Below the pieces are notes generated by a model. It was not told the origin of the DNA and searched no databases. It saw only the letters and a list, made by a program, of their open reading frames with translations. A stretch of DNA of 64,000 nucleotides from Enoplolaimus lenunculus (lineage: Eukaryota > Nematoda > Enoplea > Enoplida > Thoracostomopsidae), in the NCBI GenBank assembly GCA_030248215.1, contig JASANG010001382.1:124001-188000 (forward strand), written 5' to 3'. Positions 1-10,300 of the stretch are shown one piece after another. Every line of letters starts with the position of its first letter. Position 1 is the first letter of the stretch. Made by a program: the position numbers and the translations under genes.

Positions 1-372
1 TCCTACCTAGAATGACATGGGGGCTACGCCGTGAGCGCAATGGCAAATTGCCGCGCTATGAGCACGCTATCCAGTCGAAAATAGGATGGACGGTCAAGGG
101 ACGACCTTGTTGAAAATAAGGGCATGTAAGCATGTGAGACATGCTTGTCCGTTATGTGCACATGCAATATAATGCAGTGCACTGTATGTATGCTAGCTGG
201 CAGCATACGGTCGACAAATATAGTCGACGAAAAATGCAGTTGGACAGGCGGGCTGCGTAGCGCAGTGGTAGAGTGTTCGCTTAAGGATCCATAGGCTAAG
301 AGTTCGATCCTCGCTCTAGCTCGCTTTTCCTGCTGCTTGGTAGAAAGGTCTGATGTTCCGGTTCCTTCCTAG
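1..372 (+). mobile_element. tRNA-derived SINE unit, runs in from the window start
   Basis: A tRNA-like stretch at 250-324 has an A box (TAGCGCAGTGG) and B box (AGTTCGATCC), but its anticodon arm does not pair well. The flanks match the two units at 14629-15236, in the same order: linker (GGGGGCTACGCCGTGAGCGC) then unit. This is therefore the end of a tandem array that starts outside the window. Confidence 0.7.
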
Positions 373-467
373 ACTGACAACGTTAAATAATATATATCGC
401 ACCGTGTTTAACAATTGCAACACGTATACGTAGTACTAAATCACCACAAGACGTGACAGCCCCCTCA

Positions 468-560
468 GGCTCGAGCTCAAGCTCCTATAGCTGAGTGGTG
501 ATGGTATACGCCTCCCACTGCAGTCACTGGAGTTCGAATCCTAGCATAAAAGTAGGTCTC
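468..560 (+). mobile_element. tRNA-like SINE fragment
   Basis: TAGCTGAGTGGTGATGG resembles an A box and GGAGTTCGAATCC a B box about 40 bases later. A related piece lies in reverse at about 4345-4380. There is no foldable full tRNA. Confidence 0.4.
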
Positions 561-582
561 AGGGGAAATAGAAAATATTCAT

Positions 583-1114
583 GTGAGAAAGGGTTTAACA
601 ACTAAGAAACACGTGTTTGAAATGGTTATAAACCATACCAATGTCATATATTCAAGAAATTATTGCTGCCAACTTACAAGGCATAAATTTCTTCCTTCAA
701 CAAATAAATGTCTCAATGCAAATTTTGTGATTTTTATGTCTGTAAAACAGCTGCTCCGTTTATGTTGTTGAGTTAATATAAATATCCTGATTTCAAGGAT
801 ATTTCTGGTTGAGCTCAAACTCTACGAGCATAAAAGTTTACGTTTTGGACGGATCTTAGGTTGTAAAAAGTTAAGGTGTTTGGTTGAGCTTATAAGCCCC
901 AATTTTTAAGTCATTTCTCTGTAGAACAAATTGTCTTGTATTTCAGACATATTTGCCTTATATTTTAGAAATATCTGCGCTTAAATTTCAAAATTTAAGA
1001 TTGAAAATTTTAAAACCTATGTTTCTGAAAAATTCAACAAATGTCTGGAATTGAAGGCATGTTTCGAATCTGTAATTGTCTTTAAATTCAGACAATATTT
1101 CTTGAATAAGACAA
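583..1114. other. AT-rich region downstream of the CPG4-like gene
   Basis: This is low-GC sequence with no convincing exon, RNA gene or inverted repeat. Short open frames here show no family resemblance. Confidence 0.4.
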
Positions 1115-1181
1115 TTTATTTTGTATCTAGGCCTGTGGTAACTTGGGTTGTTTCAGATATTTTGTTTTGTCTGATTTTATT
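1115..1181 (-). terminator. Candidate poly(A) signals of the CPG4-like gene
   Basis: Two AATAAA hexamers on the minus strand (1181-1176 and 1120-1115) lie about 117 and 178 bases past the TGA. The position is reasonable for nematode 3' UTRs, but the region is AT-rich, so chance matches are possible. Confidence 0.35.
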
Positions 1182-1297
1182 ATTTGACATATCTTTCGAA
1201 TATACTTTGCCAATTTTCATAAAAAGCTTGTAAGGATAACGGTTTGTGCACTGAATTTCGAAATTCAAGTATTTTCACACTCGAAGCGGAATTCAGT

Positions 1298-1397
1298 TCA
1301 ATTGAACTGACAGCGAATGTTGTCCACAGCGAGAACCGCATCCGCCGTTTGATAAATTAATCTGATGATATCGGTTCCACATTGACGGGCAATCGGT
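1298..1397 (-). CDS. CPG4-like gene, terminal exon
   Basis: The acceptor is TTTTTTACAG. It completes a Lys codon and encodes PIARQCGTDIIRLIYQTAD followed by NIRCQFN and TGA. It parallels the PIASQC...RC exon of domain 1 and ends just after the last shared Cys, so the stop looks genuine. Confidence 0.66.
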
Positions 1398-4300
1398 CTG
1401 TAAAAAAGTTTCCAGTTTATATATATATATGTGTGTGTGTCTGTGTGTGAATTACTTTTTGGAACAGCCTAATTTTCTAGTTCACTGTAAAAACAGTCTA
1501 CTTAAAATACTTCAGTTACATTTTACTAACTTTTTAAGTAAAGTGTACTCAATATTGAGTAACTCTTTGCTTAAATAATGGAAATAAGTAAAAAAACTAC
1601 CGCTGTAATTTCCTGATTAATAAAGGAAATGTAAAGCTAAAAAATTTTGCGTTTGCTTAAAAGTAAGTAAAACTTTGCCAAGCACCATAGTATGTAAAAC
1701 TGACTCTTAATTCGGCAATAGTTTTACTTAAAATTTCAAGTATATTTTTAGTGAGTAGTTCTATAAACGATTAGGCTTAGATTTTAGAAAATGGTTTTGG
1801 CTTTTCAGGCTTAGGTTTGCACTTTTTCAACGCTTTCTCTGACTTAGGAATAGGATCTACAGCTATACGACCCTGAATATGAGATATTGGCTGAAAGTTG
1901 ATAGAAACCAATCATCCGGTTAGCCCTTACTTGTAACACTCTATACGCTTCCGGTATGCGTTACAAGTGACTTCCGCTATATCCGTGTTATCAGTATTGA
2001 TAATATTCGTTTGTTTAATACAGTCTTCGAACTGTTGGTTATTATCGTTTTCCAGTGCCTCTTGATAACATTTCGCTCGTTGACGTTGAATATATCGACC
2101 ACGGGGTGCACATGCAATTGCAAACATTGCCAAAACCCGGTCTCGTGGTACGTATTTGCACTTAAAATAAATATTTACGTTTTAATCTCGGCTCACATGT
2201 AGCGTTCATTTTAGCTCTAAAATTTAGCATAAAATAACTTAATTTTGCCCAAAAGTAATTAGTAAGCAGGATGTAACCGGATATTCGTTTCCGTTTCCGG
2301 TAAAAAAACGGTATATGTTTCCGTTTCCGTTATAGAAATGCGAGAAGTTTGAAGTTCGTTCATTTTTACGTTCAAAATTACTTATTAATTACGTGAATTT
2401 CTCGCTATTTTTCAGTACAGATGTGCTGAAATTGACCGAACTGAAACAAAAATTACTATATTCAAGCATAAATCTTAAAAATTTCGGCGCATCAGCCATT
2501 TGTTCTTCAAAATTTTAGAAAACCCAGTGAACATTTACACGTCTCAATTGTGTTCGCAGAAAAATAAAACCTATTTGAAATTCATATACTTCAATATCCG
2601 TTTTTCGTTTCCGTTATTTTTAATATCCGTTTACACCCTGTTTGAAAGGATTAATGTTGTCAAAAATAAACAGCTTTAATATTTTAAACGTTTTTTTGCG
2701 TCTTGATGTAACTAAACATTTTCACAAAAACGGTTCTTAGCCTTATTTTTCTGGTTCCAAATTGATGTAAACCCGTTTTCATAGACACGAAAATGTTTTT
2801 CTATTTTTGACACAATTCCTCGAAGCAGATTCGAAAACAACATTAAACATTTATGGGCGGTCAACTGGTGATGACGGTCGCAAAAAAACAACAGAATATA
2901 TATAAGTATGTATATATATGTGTATATATGTAGGCATAAACTAATACATGAACTAAACTCTCACATTGAAGGACACGAGAAATTTTAATTTTTGAAGGCA
3001 AGCGTTGAAAACGAGCCCGTAGCCAAGGGTGGCCAGGGGGAGGCGCTCGACCCCCCTGGAAAAACTACTTTACCCCCCTAGAAAATTTTCAGCATTTACC
3101 TGTAAGTCAACGAAAACCCTTGTATGCATCTCCTATAAAAGTTTTAGTCCCTCCTAGCAAGGTGAGCTGGCTACTGGTCTGGCTAAAAAATGTCTGAAAT
3201 ATTGCTTCAAAAGCAAACATTTGATAAACCGATAGCAATTGTTCTATAATAGATTCTGTGTCCAACTTCGGCCCATGTAAAGATCAGGGGCGGAACGTTT
3301 TTCTATGCGATGAGAAAATAGCAAGCTTAAGCTTCCGACAAATTTTTTTTGCTTGGCTTAGGCTTAGGCTTAGGCTAAGGAATATGCTTACACTGTTCCG
3401 CCTCTGTTCTCTACTTTGGCCCCTACTACAAAAACGAGAAAATTAGTTGATGGGGTGGGTGAGGCAGTGGTGCCTCGATCACCCCCCGAATGGCTTACGA
3501 ATTTGGTCTGCTTCAAACAACCGTTTCCTGTGACATAAGTGTCGCATACATGATCAAAATTGTTATCCCACGGTGAGTCGAGTAACATTTGAACTTCCGT
3601 TGGAAATGTAATTTTGAGTGACTTCCAGCCAAACGTAGGAAAGTCAGATTGAACTCGAGTTGAGTTGTTAATTTCAAAATCCGGAGTTAAAATGAAGCCT
3701 GAAGCGAATTGTAAAATGTGCCCGTTTACCTGTGAGAGTCGGGACAAATTGCGTAATTTTGGAAAAAATTTTGCAAAAATTTCAACCCGCTATATTTTCA
3801 AAACCTGAAACCGAAAGTTTCGTTGACGGTAAAATGAAAACTCGATCTGTCATAGAAGAATGGATCATTTTTGTATATAAACGGCGGAATAAAATACAGT
3901 CACTTTATAATTTTTGTTTTTAAAACTGTAAATTATCCCAGTTGTAAAAATAGATGCTTGTCGTAAATTACGAAAAACATCAATCAGTATTTTAAGCGTC
4001 TTTTACTGCTGAGAATTTTCACACTGCGTACACAAATTAAAGTAAACCATGCATAATCCGGCCCATATTACTTTAAGGGGCTTCCAGGTTTCAGGTGAGT
4101 CTATAAAAGAGTAGGTATAGATTCTAGATTACATTTTTTGTTTAGGCTTAGGAACACATTTTTGCAACACATAGGCTTAGACTGCGGCTGAGAAACACAT
4201 TTTGCAACGCTTAGGCTTAGGAATACGCTTAATCTACTGTTACGCCTGTTAAATTGGCCCATAATCCTTTCCTGAACATTTTCAATTTTTATGACACTCA

Positions 4301-7300
4301 TATTTTCAATCAGTCTAAGATTTTGAATCGGAACCTTGCGTGTGGGAAACGTTTACCATCACCACTCAGCTATAGGAGCTAGACACTTTAGCCTTACAAA
4401 GAACGTGGCGGTGTTTTGCGAACGCTTTGAACTACCTGGTATAACTGATATTGTATCATCAATTGATTGCATTGCTGAAACAAAGAATGACCAACACATT
4501 TGAGCAGCGAGCGACTCTCGACACTTAATGCTTGGGTCGGCTGAAAATTATCAAAAAACACTACTACCGCAAGTTAACGCACACTGCAAAAAATAGGGAG
4601 ACAAAGTGACTCTCTCCGAAATAGGCTCTACTGGACTACTGTATTGATACGAAAAAGATGAGGAGGGGTATTAAAAGGGGGTCCCCATTTTGAGTCCGAA
4701 TCAATTGGATTCCGTAATTCTAATAAGAGTCCGTAATCGGATAGAGTCCCTAAACCCTTATTAGAGTCCATAAATAACAATATCCATAATTGTAGCGCAT
4801 AAATGACTCCAGCACTAAATAATTTGAGTTCGAAACTTTAAAACAGACTTAAATTTTGAAAGTACATTCCAAGTATATTCTTGTGTTATCGCTCAAGCTA
4901 TTGACACGATACAAATAAACGTTTAATTCAACAGATAATTGCCGTACCGGATGTATATCAGTAACGAAGGGCGGGTTAAAAATAAATAACAGTCCGTAAC
5001 TGAATAACAAGGGGGGTACCCTCTGGAGAGTCCAAATATATATAAGTCCCCCTGTGTTTCGAGTCACTACAGTACACAAATTGGGTCAAAATTCGACTCC
5101 GCCAGAGTCAAATTGGGTCAAAATTTGACTCCGCCAGAGTCAAATTCGGTTCGAAAAAGCCTATTTCGGAGAGAGTCAATTTGACTCCCGATTTCTTGCA
5201 GTTTATTCAAAGGGTGCCGCTCAAAGGGTGCCGCTATAGTTTTTGTAGATTTTATAGCCTTCCGGATTTCAATCCTGCATTGTTCGGAGCCATGCAGCCA
5301 TACAGCATCGTACATGAATGTCAGCATGCGTCACCGCATAGAAATTTTGGAATAAAGTCCTAAAAGTACCCCGTTTCCCAAGAATCTGTGGCCATTTCTA
5401 GATTGCAGATATGGTTCAACCTGGTCTTTAGCGAATTTAGGTTCGCCAAAAAGTTTAACACTGTAAAATTACAATGAGTTGATTAATCAGTTCAGCTAGC
5501 GAGTTGGTTATTTCTGAATTAATATCAGTATACATTGAAATCACTCTGAGTTGAGTTCAATCTCACTCTGATTTGAGTTGACTCTAGGTGAGTTGGTTAA
5601 TTAACTCAGAATAGATTGAATCAACTCAAAATTCTAAGTTCTCATAGTCCTAACTCAGACTGAATGATTCAACTGGTTCTGGGTTAAAATCAACTCACTG
5701 AAATTTACAGTGAACCAGCTTTACCTGAGTAATACTCTTTGGGATACTTGAACTTGACGAGAGTTTTTGGAGCCGGAAGACGGATGTCACAGCGAAGCTG
5801 GCCTCCATATATGAGTCCTAATTGCGAATTGATCAGTTGCGCTGAATAATATTGAAGGTTTGACGATCTGCATTGAGATGCAATTGGTCTGAAAATATAA
5901 ATATATATGGTGTGTAGAACGATTTGTGTTTGAAATGTTGTTGCAGTTGTGCAATTGCAGTTGCAACTTTTGTAGAAATTGCAGTTGCTACTTGTGTAGA
6001 AATTGCAGTTACAACTTCTGTACAAATTGCATTTGCAGCTTGTGTAGAAATTGCAGTTACAACTTTTGTAGAAATTACAGTTGCAACTTTTGTGAAGAAA
6101 TTGCCATTGCAACTTCTGTAGAAATTGAAGTTGCAACTTTTACAGAAATTGCAACCGCAACTCTTGTAGAATTTGCCATTGCAACTTCTGTAAAAATTGC
6201 AGTTAATACAACTTTGTAGAAATATGAAGTTGCAACTTTTGTAGAAATTGCAGTTACAACTTCTGTACAAATTGCAGTTGCAACTTTTGTAGAAATTGCA
6301 GTCGCTACTTTGGTAGAAATTGCAGTTGCGACTTTTGTAGAATTTGCAGTTACAACTTTCGTAGAAATTGCAGTTACAACTTTTGTAGAAATTGCAGTTG
6401 CAACTTTTGTAGAGAAATTGCCGTTGCAACTTCTGCAGAAGTTGCCGTTGCAACTTTTGTAGAAATTGCAGTTGCAACTTTTGTAGAAATTACCGTTGTA
6501 ACTTCTGTAGAAATTACTGTTGCAACTTCTGTAGAAATTGAAGTTGCAACTTTTACAGAAATTGCAGCCGCAACTTCTGTAGAATTTGCAGTTGCAACTT
6601 GTGTAGAAATTGCAGTTACAACTTTCGTAGAAATTGCAACAGCAACTTCTGTAGAAATTGCCGCTGCATCTTCTGTAAGAATTGACGTTGCAACTTTTGT
6701 AGAAATTGCAGCTGCAACGTCTGTAGAAATTGCAGTTGCAACTTGTGCACAAATCGCAGTTGTAACTTCTGTAGAAATTGCAGTTGCAACTTTTATACAA
6801 ATATGAAGTTTCAATTTTTGCACAAATTGCAGCTGCAACTTCTGTAGAAATTGCAGCTGCAACTTCTGTAGAAATTGCAGTCGCAACTTTTGTAGAAATT
6901 GCAGTTTCAATTTTTGTAGAAATTGCAGTTGCAACTTCTGTAGAAATTGCAGTTGCAACTTTTGTAGAAATATGAAGTTGCAAGTTTTGTAGAAATTGCA
7001 GTTGCAATTTTTGTAGAAATTGCAGTTTCAACTTTTGTACAAATTGCAGTTTCAATTTTTGTAGAAATTGCAGTTACAACTTTCGTAGAAATTGCAACAG
7101 CAACTTCTGTAGAAATTGCCGCTGCAACTTCTGTAAGAATTGACGTTGCAACTTTTGTAGAAATTGCAGCTGCAACTTTTGTAGAAATTGCAGTTGCAAC
7201 TATCGGTGAAGGTCAATCAAGGCGCGGCGCGGGCCGGTCCACTGTTGAATTCGTGAATCGATATTTCAGCTGAAACCGAAGAATTTCGTGCGGTAAAAAT

Positions 7301-10300
7301 GTTGAAAAAATGGAAATACGAATCGCAATCGAAATAAGAAAGTCTACGGTTACGCTATACCTTAGCAAGTTTTGTAAACGAGATGCGGCGAGCATAGCGC
7401 AACCGGCCCATGTTACTTTTAGGGGCATCCAGGTTTCTGGTGGGTCTATAAAAGTGTACGATCAAAATCTATATTACATTTTTTGCTTAGGCTTAGGCTT
7501 AGGGATACGCTTAGTCTACTGTTTATGCCTCTAAAAGTAACATTGGTCGCGCATCCTTTACCCTAAACAATCCAATGTATCCTGTTGCACTCGACACACA
7601 CTTGACTGTTGTGTGCTGTTGTCATGCAACTCCACCCGCAACAAGCATTCTTGGTACGCAACGCGATTGGTTGCGAGTGATTTTGCCAAACACCGGGCGT
7701 CGCGGCGATAAAATGCAACGAATTGTTTGGAACAGAACACAGCAAACGTTGACAGCAACAGATTGACTTGGAAATCTTGGCACTGAAAACGCTGATACGA
7801 CAATGATGCCTCAAACTTGTGTTTTTTGACAGTATACAATCAACTGTGCCACGTGGAATAAATCATTTCTTGCTGCCCCCATATATGCGCTGGCCAATGT
7901 TTATAACAGGGCCGGAACAGTAGTATAAGCATAAGCCTAAGCCTAAGCCTAAGCGTATGAATGAGCCTATTCCTAAGCCTAAGCCTAAGCCTAAGCGTAT
8001 GGATGAGCCTACTCCTAAGCCTAAGCCTAAGCCTGAGCAAAACAAATTAGTCTAAAGCTTAAACTGACTCTATTATAGGCCCTCCAGAAAACGATCTGGT
8101 CCTGTTCTATACATGGGTATATTGGCGTATAGGCTAAGTGTTGCACTATACTTGACTTCTGGTGCCGTACGGCGCCATCCGTCACCGTGCGTTATCGTAA
8201 GCAAATTACACAGGTATACTGTATAGTGACGGACGGTGGTGGACAGCGCCGAACGGTGACGGACGGCGCCGGACGGATGACGGACGTAACGCATCCCTTA
8301 GGCTAAGATTTAGAAAAAATGCTTTATCTGCTACGGCAAAATACAACTAATTGCATTCAATAGGTGGATGTATATATACCGAACCACATTTAATACGGCG
8401 TTAAACAGAAAGCAACACGGAATTTTAGCATTTTAACCCTAAAAAATTGAACGAACGGCCCATCTGAGACCTCCTGTAGTGTCTGTGCCCCTGGTCCATT
8501 ATACGAGCAAGATGCGTCCGTCCGGTTTTGAATCAGTCTTACTTGACTATTTCTGAGAACGGATTTTGTACATCGTTTCAAGTTGTGATAACCCTTACAC
8601 GATGCATGAATTTCTCGTATTGGACTGATGAAATTAAGCAGGGATTCTGGTATTCGGCTTAACCGTTCATTGAGTTGGTACGAAGGTATGACGCCTTGAT
8701 ACAGCGGTGGCAATACAACAGCAACAGCGTCAGGAACGTGAGACTCGAGGGCAAATTTGAATAAACACGAGTTAAGCGGTTCTTCGAGTTGGACGCAGTC
8801 ATCCAATTGCAACAGACTCTTCAAGTATGGACTGACTGAAATTACAAGTTTGACGTTTTGAGTTTGAAATGCAATGCTGAGATGTCATCGACAGTACTGT
8901 AGTGACCCGAATAAGAGGGGGAATTGATATTTATTTGGCCTCTCGAGAGGGTATGTCCCTGTTATTCGGTTACGGACTGTTATTTATTCCTTTAACCCGC
9001 CCTCCACCGACCTTTGTCGCTGATATATATCCAGTTCTGCAATTATCCGTTGAATTAAACGTTTATTTTTCTTCTGTCAATAGCTTGAGTGATAATCCAT
9101 GGTTATACTTAGGAATGTACTTTCAAAACTTAAGGACTCTTTAATGTTTCAACTCTAATTATTTGGTCCTGGAGTTATTTATACGCCACAATTAGCGATA
9201 ATTGACATTTATGGACTCTAATTTGAGTTTAGGGACTCTATTCAGTTTACACACTTTTATTTGGGATACGGACTTCTATTGATTAGGACTCAAAATGGAG
9301 ACCCCCTCTTATTCGAGTCACTACACTATAGGGTTGGCTTTTCCCGGAAAAATTGATTCGACCGGAAATAAAAGGTTTTCTCGTTTTTTCCGGAAAAATT
9401 CGGAAAAAACGGAAAAATTGAAAACCATGGCTTATCCTTCTACAAGTGCAAGAACGTTAATGAATAATATGTCTACTGAAAAAATGACATTGAGACAATC
9501 AAATGGGCTAAACCTATCCCTAGTGCAAGAACGTTATAATCATGACATGTCTGCTGAAAAAATGACATTTGGAGGATTAAATGACTTTTTTTATTAAGTA
9601 TCAGCATTTGATAACGCATGATAATAAGCGTACTGTACACACTACAGAGCTGTCATACTCCTAAAATGTGCATATTTCAGCTAAAATGGCCACAAACTTG
9701 TGGGGTTGAATCCGGCAAAAAATCTGCCACCAGGATGTTGTAGTTTTATTGATATATGAAAAATGAAATTAATCAGAAGTTAGGTTCCGAACTAAACGCG
9801 GCATATATGTGCAATAACTTTATGCATCAAAGAGAAACATCAAAATGTCAAATAGATATAGCAATCATTTTAATAAGGGGATACAAGCAAGGTTGAAAAT
9901 TTTGTAGGGAGTGTCAAAATTTTTCCAGGGAGGGCCGAATGTTAAGGTTTAAGCATATTTTTTGCATTTGGTTAGTTCTACTTCTGCGCCAATTTTGAGT
10001 ACTGTAGTTGCAAGAGTTTGTCATTCTAAACACTTGTCGCTATTTGGTGCTAGGTGTTATTCGACATTTGAGTATATGCGGTAATTTATATCATAATCCA
10101 ACCGTTGTTAGCTTAGATGCAGCTTACGCAGCGTTGTCTTCAGCTTCAATCGTTTGTCTTCCAACAACAGCGGACGAAAAGTTGTGGATTGGTCTGGAAA
10201 GTTAAAAGAAGCAAATTTGAATTTCTTTAAAATCGAAATTTTTAACCAATCACATTGGAATTTTCTATCGTTTTATAATTATCTTTGCAAACCCCGCTGA

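Noticed and set aside
5833-7055. Long minus-strand open frames rich in CNFYKSCN-type repeats
   Set aside because: They are readings of the 24-bp minisatellite, whose period is a multiple of three; several frames are open at once and there are no flanking splice or start signals.
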